NCBI GenBank assembly: GCA_036937835.1
Contig: CM072876.1
Location: 18,040,001 to 18,104,000, forward strand
DNA length: 64,000 bases
From: Pampus argenteus
Lineage: Eukaryota > Chordata > Actinopteri > Scombriformes > Stromateidae
Direction: 5' to 3'
Shown here: in pieces, positions 28,650 to 41,400 of the stretch
Layout of the letters: each line of letters opens with the position of its first letter
Position numbering within the stretch: the stretch's first letter is position 1
Notes under the pieces: generated by a model
Databases searched by the model: none
The model's input: only the letters and a program-made list of their open reading frames with translations
Told to the model about the DNA's origin: nothing
Made by a program: the position numbers and the translations under genes

Positions 28650-29800
28650 GGTTAGGGGTGCGGAGAAAGGGCTCCCCACAGAGGGCCTGCTTTACCCTCC
28701 TCGCCCTTCTCCTTTTCAGGGGGGGGGGTGAAGGGGACGGGGAGTCGTGTCTCCTCTCTCTCTCCTGATCAGTGGTTTCCAGTCCAGGAGGTAAAGGAGA
28801 CAGGGAAGAGGAGGAGTCCCGTCTGGTCCTCGAGCGCCTCCCTTCCTCCAGGTCTCTGCTCCTCGAGCGCCTCCCTTTCGCCAAGTCTCTGCTCCTCTCT
28901 TCCTCCCCGTCTCTATGACGTCTGTTGACAGCAGGGGAGCGAGAGGCTCGGGACAGGGAGGCTCGGGACAGGTGCGCGTCCCTCCTTCTGCCGTTTCCCT
29001 GTTGAGGAGGCGACGCCGGCCTCTTCTCTGTCTCCTTCCTTTAGTCTTTACTGGACCGGGGAAGGGCGCCGAAGGGCCGGCAACCCGGATCACCTGCCCG
29101 ACCTCCCTTCGTGGACACTCGCAGCAGAAGTGTCCGGGCCGGCAGCAGGGGTAGCAGCCGCACAGCGACGCTGTTGCCTCGAACGTTTCCAGGTATGACT
29201 GGGCATCATCGTTCCCAGTCATCCTGGGCAGGGCCATGCCGGAGAGCGAGGGACCCGGCAACGTTGTCCCCTCCCGGACCAACATCGCCTCCAGCAGCTG
29301 CGTCTGCCTCTCCCTCTGCTGCTGTAGCGCCGCGAGCTGTTGCCTGGTGAGCACGGCCTGGTCCCGCCTCACCGCGGCGACCTCCGCCATCATTTGGGCC
29401 AGCGCCGTCACTTGCTGCGGCTCCGCCATTACCTCCGTGCTGTCCCACATTGGGCGCCAAAATGTGACAGTTTCTCTGTTTTCGTGGGCTCTTTCAGCAC
29501 AGAGTAGACGGACCACAGCTTGTTCTCAACTTAAATGTTTATTTACAACTCATAAATCATCCACACGGCAGCCGATCACAGGCTTGGTGCTGCCGTCTGC
29601 CGTGTGTCTTTGTCTGTGTCTTTGTCCGTGTCTGTGTCCGTGCTTCAACCCTGCTTCTCTGTCCAGCACGCCACTATATCTGTAGGCGAGAGTGATCAAC
29701 CACCTGGGTACCGGTGTGGCAATCACTCTCACCTGGCGCTGCTCTCCCGCGCCCTCCCCACACCTCTCTCCCGCAGCTGAGGCACCATGCCCCCTCCACA
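28650..29800 (-). mobile_element. gypsy-type solo 5' LTR plus gag fragment
   Basis: LTR at 29800-29463 (minus; begins TGTGGAGG, ends CTGTCACA; about 338 bp, with an AATAAA in TGTAAATAAACA). It is followed after four bases by a tRNA-Lys-type primer-binding site, TGGCGCCCAATGTGGGAC (about 29441-29458). Gag opens at ATG 29429: MAEPQQVTALAQMMAEVAAV, Gln-rich coil, LPRMTGNDDAQSYLETFEAT, then a zinc knuckle C-x2-C-x4-H-x4-C (CYPCCRPGHFCCEC). The gag middle is deleted in frame and no pol or second LTR follows. GC-rich, unlike its surroundings. Confidence 0.75.
28716..29429 (-). pseudogene. gypsy-type gag fragment with zinc knuckle
   Basis: 237 codons from ATG 29429. N-terminal Gln-rich coil, the LPRMTGNDDAQSYLETF block, then one CCHC zinc knuckle followed by EVGQVIRVAGP. 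The region normally between these (capsid core) is missing, with ATASLCG running straight into CYPC. The C-terminal half is Arg/Pro-rich low complexity with a tandem GAETWRKGGAR repeat. Confidence 0.7.
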
Positions 29801-30240
29801 GGCGCATTCCCACAGCTAACAGTTCAATGTCCGGGGTACAGAGACGTTCCTTCAGGTTGACATGTCCCGGATTGCACCACCTCTCACAAAAAGTGCAATC
29901 CCACCTCCCTTCTTCTTCCGGCTTGAGGAACAGTCTCTGTCTCCACGTACCAAGCTGTAACCAGGCAACCCGACGCTGTTATCATGGATGTGCGAGTGCA
30001 GCCAAGTTTCACTAAAACAAAAAATGCTACACTCGCGGTACTCCCTCTGGGTCTTCACCAGTACTGCCAGTTCATCCATCTTATTCCCAAGAGACCTCAC
30101 GTTTCCCATTATGATCGCTGGTACCGCTGGTTTATGTCTTTCTCTTTTCTCCCTCCGTTTGGTACCAGACCTGCAACCCCGGCGTCTCCTCCGTAACTCC
30201 GTAACTTCTAGTACATTACAGTAGCAGTGGAACCTGTGAT
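29801..30240 (-). pseudogene. Rex1-type LINE endonuclease, N-terminal part
   Basis: Minus strand: an Arg-rich leader, PAIIMGNVRSLGNKMDELAV (about 30110), SIFCFSETWLHS (catalytic Glu of the apurinic-type endonuclease) and KGGGIALFV. After a one-base shift near 29860 come ERLCTPDIELLAVGMR, which runs into the LTR at 29800. Confidence 0.82.
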
Positions 30241-30352
30241 AGAGAGACACAGATGCACAGCAGCAGCAAATCATTAACTAACTATAAACTGTAATGGAGA
30301 TATGGTAACCATAATGACGGTGACATCACATGCAGACGCCGCACAGGACCAC

Positions 30353-30358
<6 letters not shown>

Positions 30359-30421
<63 letters not shown>
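30359..30421. repeat. (GA)n microsatellite
   Basis: About 31 uninterrupted GA units just upstream of the Rex1 5' end. Confidence 0.95.
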
Positions 30422-30424
<3 letters not shown>

Positions 30425-30545
30425 CCCCGGCAGACTAGTCCTATGGCAGCATAACTAAGGGAAGAGCCAGCCCTAACTATAAGCTTTATCAAAAAGAAAA
30501 GTCTTAATTCTACTCTTAACTGATAATCTCCCTCTGTCTGGGGCA
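30422..30545. repeat. unclassified dispersed-repeat fragment
   Basis: The CCCCCGGCAGACTAGTCCTA, GCAGCATAACTAAGGGAAGA, CCCTAACTATAAGCTTTATC and AAAAAGAAAAGTCTTAA blocks recall a common teleost interspersed repeat. I cannot name the family. Confidence 0.45.
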
Positions 30546-30549
30546 CCTC

Positions 30550-31260
30550 GCAAGATCTAACCCCATGGGGTCGAAATGATCACAAGAATGGTGAGCAAAA
30601 ATTCCAGAACTACACTGGGGATCTAGTGAATGAGCTGAAGAGAGCTGGGACCAAAGTAACAAAGGCTACCCTCAGTAACATGCCGCCAGGGACTCAAATC
30701 CTGCAGTGCTAGACGTGTCACCCTGCTTAAGCCAATACATGTCCAGGCCCGTCTGAAGTTTGCTAGAGGCCATTTCTATGATCCAGAAGAGAATTGGGAG
30801 AATGTCATATGGTCAGATAAAAACAACTTTTTGGTAAAAACTCAACTTGTAATGTTTGGAGGATAAAGAATGCTGAGTTGAAAAACTTCATGCTTTTAGG
30901 CTGTTTTTCTGCAAATGAACTCGGATGACTGATCCATGTAAAGGAAAGAATGAATGAAGCCATGTATACCTTCCATCAGCAAGGGCATTGAAGACTGAGA
31001 ATGAAACGTGGCTGGGTCTTTCAGCATGACAATGATCCCAAACACATTGCTCAGGCAACAAAGGAGTGTCTTTGTAAGAAGCATTTCAAGGTCTTGGAGT
31101 GGCCTAGCCAACCCTATAGAAAATCTTTAGAGGGAGTTGAAAGTCTGTCATCAGGTTAGGTTCTGACTCAATGCTGATATTGTAATCTACCAAAGCTCGG
31201 AAAAGACAGCTGGTTAAAGGACCCCTGGATAGCAGCGTTGCAAGAGATGCAAATTAACCA
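30550..31260 (+). pseudogene. Tc1/mariner-like transposase fragment
   Basis: Plus strand: NELKRAGTKVTKATLSN (about 30625), then ENWENVIWSDKNNF (about 30790; first catalytic Asp), LVMFGG (about 30850), and MKRGWVFQHDNDPKHIAQAT (about 31000-31060; second catalytic Asp), LCKKHFKVLEWPSQP. The block before the third catalytic residue is shortened by a small deletion, shifting the frame at about 31113. Several stops. No terminal inverted repeat found; the right end runs into a hairpin at 31261. Confidence 0.78.
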
Positions 31261-31331
31261 CCTGATATTGACGCTGATGGCAGTTAGACTTACAGTCAGT
31301 AAGTCTAACTGCCATCAACGTCAATATCAAG
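31261..31331. repeat. near-perfect hairpin, 33-bp arms, 5-nt loop
   Basis: Left arm 31261-31293 (CCTGATATTGACGCTGATGG onward) and right arm 31299-31331 (ends CAACGTCAATATCAAG) are inverted copies with two mismatches. The loop is AGTCA. It lies exactly at the end of Tc1-like homology. Confidence 0.92.
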
Positions 31332-32079
31332 ACTGTTATAACTTACATTAAAATTTTACAAGTATTACAGCTTCAGTAGGTGTCTGTGTAGGTGACCCAG
31401 AGCTCCATTATATTAGTTACTTATAACTACTTATAATAACTAAAACTACTTATTTATTATGCACCCCCTAACCAACTGTTACATCAGGCTGACACAGGCT
31501 GAAATATCTACTGTACCTGCAGCGTGAATGTTATGCAGTTGTTTCAGAATTTTAGAGTTGCTCTGTATTCAAAGCCCAGTGGGAAAGAAATATTCTCTCA
31601 GATATCCTTTATTGAATTTCCACATATCACATCATATATACAAGCTCAAACATTATTCTGTCCTAGTTGTCTGTGTCTGCGACATAAACAGGTTGACAGA
31701 TAGTTAACACGGTTAAGGTTAACATATGCAACACCGAGAAGGAGAAACAGAAAACATCACATTACTCCTTAAGAGGCTAGATACAAGCTAATTAGCAGGA
31801 AGCTGAACAGAAAGAGCAAGCGTTACACAGCACTATTTTATGATCAGTCACACACATAAAGTCTCTAAGACAGACATCAAACTTACAGATGATGTTGTTC
31901 CAAGGCACAACGTAAGGGGAAACAACAAACGGGACACAGCAAAAGGGTAAACTGAGAGGAAACTAGACTACCCTTCCCATTTCCTGATAATGTAACGTCA
32001 CATACATTGTACGTGTTACAGAGTAATCCAGCCTCAACAAAAACATGAACAGCCCTCCCACTAGCCACAACTACAAACC
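31332..32079. other. intergenic, no feature recognised
   Basis: No reading frame or repeat family supported. Confidence 0.5.
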
Positions 32080-32306
32080 ATGATTCTCTGGGGTGACAGT
32101 CCTTCTCCACAGCTGCCCCCTCTTTCTGCAACTGCACTGACTTGCCCACTTTCAAATCTCTGTTAAAAACTGTTTAGCCCAGTCTATTGTGTTTTCTTTT
32201 TATGTACTTTTTACTGATTTGACGTTCTTTTTATGTAAAGTGTTTTTTAATGTATCTAGAAAAGGGCTTTTAAATAAAATGTATTATTATTATTATTATT
32301 ATTATC
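32080..32306 (+). mobile_element. probable LINE 3' end with (TTA)n tail
   Basis: A short frame reading LPTFKSLLKTV resembles the extreme C terminus of fish LINEs. It is followed by TTTTTATGTACTTTTTACTG, GAAAAGGGCTTTTAAATAAA and about eight TTA units (32282-32306). Clade is not certain (L2-like favoured). Confidence 0.5.
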
Positions 32307-32437
32307 CCTGAAGGGTATTATTGTGTTATAGGGAACTGCTGGAAATAATAAAAATAAAATTAATAAACAAACAAACCAGATGAATAAATATGTGAATAAT
32401 ATGTAAATAAGTAGGATCAGACATATTTAAACAACAA
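32307..32437. other. AT-rich left flank of the satellite
   Basis: No feature apart from A/T-rich sequence; the array starts at about 32438 within a unit. Confidence 0.5.
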
Positions 32438-35400
32438 TTTTGATTGAAAATATTGCTCCTTGTTTAAGAAAAACTGTAGTTGTCAGTTTTGGCATTCTCT
32501 CGCTGAGAGAAAGCTATTTTTTTACAAATGTTACAGTAAAAGCTGCAGGAAGCTCTCAGAAGTGAGTTTTTAGGTCCTAATCATTAGATATCAGTTACTT
32601 GTTGATGGCAAACATGGTTTTGATTGAATATATTGCTCCTTGTTTAAGAAAAACTATAGTTGTCAGTTTTGGGCCTCTCTCGCCGAGAGAAAGCTATTTT
32701 TACAAATGTTACAGTAAAAGCTGCAGGAAGCTCTCAGAAGTGAGTTTTTTGGTCCTAATCATTAGAAATCAGTTACTTGTTGATGGCAAACATGGTTTTG
32801 ATTGAAAATATTGCTCCTTGTTTAAGAAAAACTGTAGTTGTCAGTTTTGGCCTGAGAGAAAGCCATTTTTACAAATGTTACAGTAAAAGCTGCAGGAAGC
32901 TCTCAGAAGTGAGTTTTTAGGTCCTAATCATTAGATATCAGTTACTTGTTGATGGCAAACATGGTTTTGATTGAATATATTGCTCCTTGTTTAAGAAAAA
33001 CTATAGTTGTCAGTTTTGACCTTCTCTCGCTGAGAGAAAGCTATTTTTACAAATGTTACAGTAAAAGCTGCAGGAAGCTCTCAGAAGTGAGTTTTATGGT
33101 CCAATCATTAGAAATCAGTTACTTGTTGATGGCAAACATGGTTTTGATTGAATATATTGCTCCTTGTTTAAGAAAAACTATAGTTGTCAGTTTTGGCCTT
33201 CTCTCGCAGAGAGAAAGCTATTTTTACAAATGTTACAGTAAAAGCTGCAGGAAGCTCTCAGAAATGAGTTTTGTGCTCCTAATCATTAGAAATCAGTTAC
33301 TTGTTGATGGCAAACATGGTTTTGATTGAAAATATTGCTCCTTGTTTAAGAAAAACTGTAGTTGTCAGTTTTGGCCTGAGAGAAAGCCATTTTTACAAAT
33401 GTTACAGTAAAAGCTGCAGGAAGCTCTCAGAAGTGAGTTTTTTGGTCCTAATCATTAGAAATCAGTTACTTGCTGATGGCAAACATGGTTTTGATTGAAA
33501 ATATTGCTTGTTGTTTAAGAAAAACGGTAGTTGTCAGTTTTGGCCTAAGAGAAAGCTATTTTTACAAATGTTACAGTAAAAGCTGCAGGAAGCTCTCAGA
33601 AGTGAGTTTTTGGGTCACAATCATTAGAAATCAGTTACTTGTTGATGGCAAACATGGTTTTGATTGAAAATATTGCTCCTTGTTTAAGAAAAACTGTAGT
33701 TGTCAGTTTAGGCCTTCTCTCGCAGAAAGAAAGCTATTTTTACAAATGTTACAGTAAAAGCTGCAGGAAGCTCTCAGAAGTGAGTTTTTTGGTCCTAATC
33801 ATTATAAATGAGTTACTTGTTGATGGCAAACATGGTTTTGATTGAATATATTGCTCCTTGTTTAAGAAAAACTGTAGTTGTCAGTTTTGGCCTTCTCTCG
33901 CCGACAGAAAGCTATTTTTACAAATGTTACAGTAAAAGCTGCAGGAAGCTCTCAGAAGTGAGTTTTTGGGTCACAATCATTAGAAATCAGTTACTTGTTG
34001 ATGGCAAACATGGTTTTGATTTAAAATATTGCTTGTTGTTTAAGAAAAACTGTAGTTGTCAGTTTTGGCCTGAGAGAAAGCTATTTTTACAAATGTTACA
34101 GTAAAAGCTGCAGGAAGCTCTCAGAAGTGAGTTTTGTGCTCCTAATCATTAGAAATCAGTTACTTGTTGATGGCAAACATGGTTTTGATTGAAAATATTG
34201 CTCCTTGTTTAAGAAAAACTGTAGTTGTCAGTTTTGGCCTTCTCTCGCAGAGAGAAAGCTATTTTTTACAAATGTTACAGTAAAAGCTGCAGGAAGCTCT
34301 CAGAAGTGAGTTTTATGGTCCAATCATTAGAAATCAGTTACTTGTTGATGGCAAACATGGTTTTGATTGAAAATATTGCTCGTTGTTGAAGAAAAACTGT
34401 AGTTGTCAGTTTTGTCCTTCTCTCGCTGAGAGAAAGATATTTTTACAAATGTTACAGTAAAAGCTGCAGGAAGCTCTCAGAAGTGAGTTTTTTGGTCCTA
34501 ATCATTAGAAATCAGTTACTTGTTGATGGCAAACATGGTTTTGATTGAAAATATTGCTCCTTGTTTAAGAAAAACTGTAGGTGTCAGTTTTGGCCTGAGA
34601 GAAAGCTATTTTTACAAATGTTACAGTAAAAGCTGCAGGAAGCCCTCAGAAGTGAGTTTTATGGTCCTAATCATTAGAAATCAGTTACTTGTTGATGGCA
34701 AACATGGTTTTGATTGAAAATATTGCTCCTTGTTTAAGAAAAACTGTAGTTGTCAGTTTTGGCCTTCTCTCGCAGAGAGAAAGCTATTTTTTAGAAATGT
34801 TACAGTAAAAGCTGCACGAAGCTCTCAGAAGTGAGTTTTTAGGTCCTAATCATTATAAATCAGTTACTTGTTGATGGCAACATGGTTTTGATTCAAAATA
34901 TTGCTCCTTGTTTAAGAAAAACTGTAGTTGTCAGTTTTGGCCTTCTCTCGCCGACAGAAAGCTATTTTTACAAATGTTACAGTAAAAGCTGCAGGAAGCT
35001 CTCAGAAGTGAGTTTTGTGCTCCTAATCATTAGAAATCAGTTACTTGTTGATGGCAAACATGGTTTTGATTGAAAATATTGCTCGTTGTTGAAGAAAAAC
35101 TGTAGTTGTCAGTTTTGTCCTTCTCTCGCTGAGAGAAAGATATTTTTACAAATGTTACAGTAAAAGCTGCAGGAAGCTCTCAGAAGTGAGTTTTTTGGTC
35201 CTAATCATTAGAAATCAGTTACTTGTTGATGGCAAACATGGTTTTGATTGAAAATATTGCTCCTAGTTTAAGAAAAACTGTAGGTGTCAGTTTTGGCCTG
35301 AGAGAAAGCTACTTTTACAAATGTTACAGTAAAAGCTGCAGGAAGCTCTCAGAAGTGAGTTTTATGGTCCTAATCATTAGAAATCAGTTACTTGTTGATG

Positions 35401-38400
35401 GCAAACATGGTTTTGATTGAAAATATTGCTCCTTGTTTAAGAAAAACTGTAGTTGTCAGTTTTGGCCTGAGAGAAAGCTATTTTTACAAATGTTACAGTA
35501 AAAGCTGCAGGAAGCTCTCAGAAATGAGTTTTTTGGTCCTAATCATTAGAAATCAGTTACTTGTTGATGGCAAACATGGTTTTGATTGAAAATATTGCTT
35601 GTTGTTTAAGAAAAACTGTAGTTGTCAGTTTTGGCCTGAGAGAAAGCTATTTTTACAAATGTTACAGTGAAAGCTGCAGGAAGCTCTCAGAAGTGAGTTT
35701 TATGGTCCTAATCATTAGAAATCAGTTACTTGTTGATGGCAAACATGGTTTTGATTGAAAATATTGCTCCTTGTTTAAGAAAAACTGTAGTTGTCAGTTT
35801 TGGCCTGAGAGAAAGCTATTTTTACAAATGTTACAGTAAAAGCTGCAGGAAGCTCTCAGAAATGAGTTTTTTGGTCCTAATCATTAGAAATCAGTTACTT
35901 GTTGATGGCAAACATGGTTTTGATTGAAAATATTGCTTGTTGTTTAAGAAAAACTGTAGTTGTCAGTTTTGGCCTTCTATCGCAGGGAGAAAGCTATTTT
36001 TACAAATGTTACAGTAAAAGCTGGAGGAAGCTCTCAGAAGTGAGTTTTTTGGTCCTAATCATTAGAAATCAGTTACTTGTTGATGGCAAACATGGTTTTG
36101 ATTGAAAATATTGCTCCTTGTTTAAGAAAAACTGTAGTTGTCAGTTTTGGCCTTCTCTCGCAGAGAGAAAGCTATTTTTTTACAAATGTTACAGTAAAAG
36201 CTGCAGGAAGCTCTCAGAAGTGATTTTTATGGTCCAATCATTAGAAATCAGTTACTTGTTGATGGCAAACATGGTTTTGATTAAAAAATATTGCTCCTTG
36301 TTTAAGAAAAACTGTAGTTGTCAGTTTTGGCCTGAGAGAAAGCTATTTTTACAAATGTTACAGTAAAAGCTGCAGGAAGCTCTCAGAAGTGAGTTTTTTG
36401 GTCCTAATCATTAGAAATCAGTTACTTGTTGATGGCAAACATGGTTTTGATTGAAAATATTGCTCCTTGTTTAAGAAAAACTGTAGTTGTCAGTTTTGAC
36501 CTTCTCTCGCTGAGAGAAAGCTATTTTTACAAATGTTACAGTAAAAGCTGCAGGAAGCTCTCAGAAGTGAGTTTTTTGGTCCTAATCATTAGAAATCAGT
36601 TACTTGTTGATAACAAACATGGTTTTGATTGAAAATATTGCTTGTTGTTTAAGAAAAACTGTAGTTGTCAGTTTTGGCCTGAGAGAAAGCTATTTTTACA
36701 AATGTTACATTAAAAGCTGCAGGAAGCTCTCAGAAGTGAGTTTTGTGCTCCTAATCATTAGAAATCAGTTACTTGTTGATGGCAAACATGGTTTTGATTG
36801 AAAATATTGCTCCATGTTTAAGAAAAACTGTAGTTGTCAGTTTTGGCCTTCTCTTGCAGAGAGAAAGCTATATTTTACAAATGTTACAGTAAAAGCTGCA
36901 GGAAGCTCTCAGAAGTGAGTTTTTTGTTCCTAATCATTAGAAATCAGTTACTTGTTGATGGCAAACATGGTTTTGATTGAAAATATTGCTCCTTGTTTAA
37001 GAAAAACTGTAGTTGTCAGTTTTGGCCTGAGAGAAAGCCATTTTTACAAATGTTACAGTAAAAGCTGCAGGAAGCTCTCAGAAGTGAGTTTTTAGGTCCT
37101 AATCATTAGATATCAGTTACTTGTTGATGGCAAACATGGTTTTGATTGAATATATTGCTCCTTGTTTAAGAAAAACTATAGTTGTCAGTTTTGACCTTCT
37201 CTCGCTGAGAGAAAGCTATTTTTACAAATGTTACAGTAAAAGCTGCAGGAAGCTCTCAGAAGTGAGTTTTATGGTCCAATCATTAGAAATCAGTTACTTG
37301 TTGATGGCAAACATGGTTTTGATTGAAAATATTGCTCCTTGTTTAAGAAAAACTGTAGTTGTCAGTTTTGGCCTTCTCTCGCAGAGAGAAAGCTATTTTT
37401 ATAAATGTTACAGTAAAAGCTGCAGGAAGCTCTCAGAAATGGTTTTTGTGCTCCTAATCATTAGAAATCAGTTACTTGTTGATGGCAAACATGGTTTTGA
37501 TTGAAAATATTGCTCCTTGTTTAAGAAAAACTGTAGTTGTCAGTTTTGGCCTGAGAGAAAGCCATTTTTACAAATGTTACAGTAAAAGCTGCAGGAAGCT
37601 CTCAGAAGTGAGTTTTTTGGTCCTAATCATTAGAAATCAGTTACTTGCTGATGGCAAACATGGTTTTGATTGAAAATATTGCTTGTTGTTTAAGAAAAAC
37701 GGTAGTTGTCAGTTTTGGCCTAAGAGAAAGCTATTTTTACAAATGTTACAGTAAAAGCTGCAGGAAGCTCTCAGAAGTGAGTTTTGTGCTCCTAATCATT
37801 AGAAATCAGTTACTTGTTGATGGCAAACATGGTTTTGATTGAAAATATTGCTCCTTGTTTAAGAAAAACTGTAGTTGTCAGTTTAGGCCTTCTCTTGCAG
37901 AAAGAAAGCTATTTTTACAAATGTTACAGTAAAAGCTGCAGGAAGCTCTCAGAAGTGAGTTTTTTGGTCCTAATCATTATAAATGAGTTACTTGTTGATG
38001 GCAAACATGGTTTTGATTGAATATATTGCTCCTTGTTTAAGAAAAACTGTAGTTGTCAGTTTTGGCCTTCTCTCGCCGACAGAAAGCTATTTTTACAAAT
38101 GTTACAGTAAAAGCTGCAGGAAGCTCTCAGAAGTGAGTTTTTGGGTCACAATCATTAGAAATCAGTTACTTGTTGATGGCAAACATGGTTTTGATTTAAA
38201 ATATTGCTTGTTGTTTAAGAAAAACTGTAGTTGTCAGTTTTGGCCTGAGAGAAAGCTATTTTTACAAATGTTACAGTAAAAGCTGCAGGAAGCTCTCAGA
38301 AGTGAGTTTTGTGCTCCTAATCATTAGAAATCAGTTACTTGTTGATGGCAAACATGGTTTTGATTGAAAATATTGCTCCATGTTTAAGAAAAACTGTAGT

Positions 38401-41400
38401 TGTCAGTTTTGGCCTTCTCTTGCAGAGAGAAAGCTATATTTTACAAATGTTACAGTAAAAGCTGCAGGAAGCTCTCAGAAGTGAGTTTTTTGTTCCTAAT
38501 CATTAGAAATCAGTTACTTGTTGATGGCAAACATGGTTTTGATTGAAAATATTGCTCCTTGTTTAAGAAAAACTGTAGTTGTCAGTTTTGGCCTTCTCTC
38601 GCCGACAGAAAGCTATTTTTACAAATGTTACAGTAAAAGCTGCAGGAAGCTCTCAGAAGTGAGTTTTTGGGTCACAATCATTAGAAATCAGTTACTTGTT
38701 GATGGCAAACATGGTTTTGATTTAAAATATTGCTTGTTGTTTAAGAAAAACTGTAGTTGTCAGTTTTGGCCTGAGAGAAAGCTATTTTTACAAATGTTAC
38801 AGTAAAAGCTGCAGGAAGCTCTCAGAAGTGAGTTTTGTGCTCCTAATCATTAGAAATCAGTTACTTGTTGATGGCAAACATGGTTTTGATTGAAAATATT
38901 GCTCCTTGTTTAAGAAAAACTGTAGTTGTCAGTTTTGTCCTTCTCTCGCTGAGAGAAAGATATTTTTACAAATGTTACAGTAAAAGCTGCAGGAAGCTCT
39001 CAGAAGTGAGTTTTATGGTCCAATCATTAGAAATCAGTTACTTGTTGATGGCAAACATGGTTTTGATTGAAAATATTGCTCGTTGTTGAAGAAAAACTGT
39101 AGTTGTCAGTTTTGTCCTTCTCTCGCTGAGAGAAAGATATTTTTACAAATGTTACAGTAAAAGCTGCAGGAAGCTCTCAGAAGTGAGTTTTTTGGTCCTA
39201 ATCATTAGAAATCAGTTACTTGTTGATGGCAAACATGGTTTTGATTGAAAATATTGCTCCTTGTTTAAGAAAAACTGTAGGTGTCAGTTTTGGCCTGAGA
39301 GAAAGCTATTTTTACAAATGTTACAGTAAAAGCTGCAGGAAGCTCTCAGAAGTGAGTTTTATGGTCCTAATCATTAGAAATCAGTTACTTGTTGATGGCA
39401 AACATGGTTTTGATTGAAAATATTGCTCCTTGTTTAAGAAAAACTGTAGTTGTCAGTTTTGGCCTTCTCTCGCAGAGAGAAAGCTATTTTTTAGAAATGT
39501 TACAGTAAAAGCTGCACGAAGCTCTCAGAAGTGAGTTTTTAGGTCCTAATCATTATAAATCAGTTACTTGTTGATGGCAACATGGTTTTGATTTAAAATA
39601 TTGCTTGTTGTTTAAGAAAAACTGTAGTTGTCAGTTTTGGCCTGAGAGAAAGCTATTTTTACAAATGTTACAGTAAAAGCTGCAGGAAGCTCTCAGAAGT
39701 GAGTTTTGTGCTCCTAATCATTAGAAATCAGTTACTTGTTGATGGCAAACATGGTTTTGATTGAAAATATTGCTCCTTGTTTAAGAAAAACTGTAGTTGT
39801 CAGTTTTGGCCTTCTCTCGCAGAGAGAAAGCTATTTTTTACAAATGTTACAGTAAAAGCTGCAGGAAGCTCTCAGAAGTGAGTTTTATGGTCCAATCATT
39901 AGAAATCAGTTACTTGTTGATGGCAAACATGGTTTTGATTGAAAATATTGCTCGTTGTTGAAGAAAAACTGTAGTTGTCAGTTTTGTCCTTCTCTCGCTG
40001 AGAGAAAGATATTTTTACAAATGTTACAGTAAAAGCTGCAGGAAGCTCTCAGAAGTGAGTTTTTTGGTCCTAATCATTAGAAATCAGTTACTTGTTGATG
40101 GCAAACATGGTTTTGATTGAAAATATTGCTCCTTGTTTAAGAAAAACTGTAGGTGTCAGTTTTGGCCTGAGAGAAAGCTATTTTTACAAATGTTACAGTA
40201 AAAGCTGCAGGAAGCTCTCAGAAGTGAGTTTTATGGTCCTAATCATTAGAAATCAGTTACTTGTTGATGGCAAACATGGTTTTGATTTAAAATATTGCTT
40301 GTTGTTTAAGAAAAACTGTAGTTGTCAGTTTTGGCCTGAGAGAAAGCTATTTTTACAAATGTTACAGTAAAAGCTGCAGGAAGCTCTCAGAAGTGAGTTT
40401 TGTGCTCCTAATCATTAGAAATCAGTTACTTGTTGATGGCAAACATGGTTTTGATTGAAAATATTGCTCCTTGTTTAAGAAAAACTGTAGTTGTCAGTTT
40501 TGTCTTTCTCTCGCTGAGAGAAAGCTATTTTTACAAATGTTACAGTAAAAGCTGCAGGAAGCTCTCAGAAGTGAGTTTTGTGCTCCTAATCATTAGAAAT
40601 CAGTTACTTGTTGATGGCAAACATGGTTTTGATTGAAAATATTGCTCCTTGTTTAAGAAAAACTGTAGTTGTCAGTTTTGTCTTTCTCTCGCTGAGAGAA
40701 AGATATTTTTACAAATGTTACAGTAAAAGCTGCAGGAAGCTCTCAGAAGTGAGTTTTATGGTCCAATCATTAGAAATCAGTTACTTGTTGATGGCAAACA
40801 TGGTTTTGATTGAAAATATTGCTCGTTGTTGAAGAAAAACTGTAGTTGTCAGTTTTGTCCTTCTCTCGCTGAGAGAAAGATATTTTTACAAATGTTACAG
40901 TAAAAGCTGCAGGAAGCTCTCAGAAGTGAGTTTTTTGGTCCTAATCATTAGAAATCAGTTACTTGTTGATGGCAAACATGGTTTTGATTGAATATATTGC
41001 TCCTTGTTTAAGAAAAACTGTAGTTGTCAGTTTTGGCCTTCTCTCGCCGACAGAAAGCTATTTTTACAAATCTTACAGTAAAAGCTGCAGGAAGCTCTCA
41101 GAAGTGAGTTTTTGGGTCACAATCATTAGAAATCAGTTACTTGTTGATGGCAAACATGGTTTTGATTTAAAATATTGCTTGTTGTTTAAGAAAAACTGTA
41201 GTTGTCAGTTTTGGCCTGAGAGAAAGCTATTTTTACAAATGTTACAGTAAAAGCTGCAGGAAGCTCTCAGAAGTGAGTTTTATGGTCCAATCATTAGAAA
41301 TCAGTTACTTGTTGATGGCAAACATGGTTTTGATTGAAAATATTGCTCGTTGTTGAAGAAAAACTGTAGTTGTCAGTTTTGTCCTTCTCTCGCTGAGAGA

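Larger units (their letters stand above)
26763..30240 (-). mobile_element. Rex1/Babar-type LINE with a gypsy insertion
   Basis: Minus strand, 5' to 3': endonuclease N-terminal part (30240-29801), interrupted by a gypsy LTR-gag piece (29800 to about 28650), then the endonuclease-RT linker (about 28640-28231), RT and C-terminal region (28230-26967), a 3' UTR and a (TCTA)n tail. About 130 codons of the endonuclease are absent at the insertion, and the RT core has an in-frame deletion. Non-autonomous and dead, but with an unusually long open RT frame. Confidence 0.85.

Noticed and set aside
29801..29821. LTR start at TGTTAGCTGTG (29821)
   Set aside because: That stretch still encodes Rex1 endonuclease (ELLAVGMR); the LTR begins at TGTGGAGG, position 29800.
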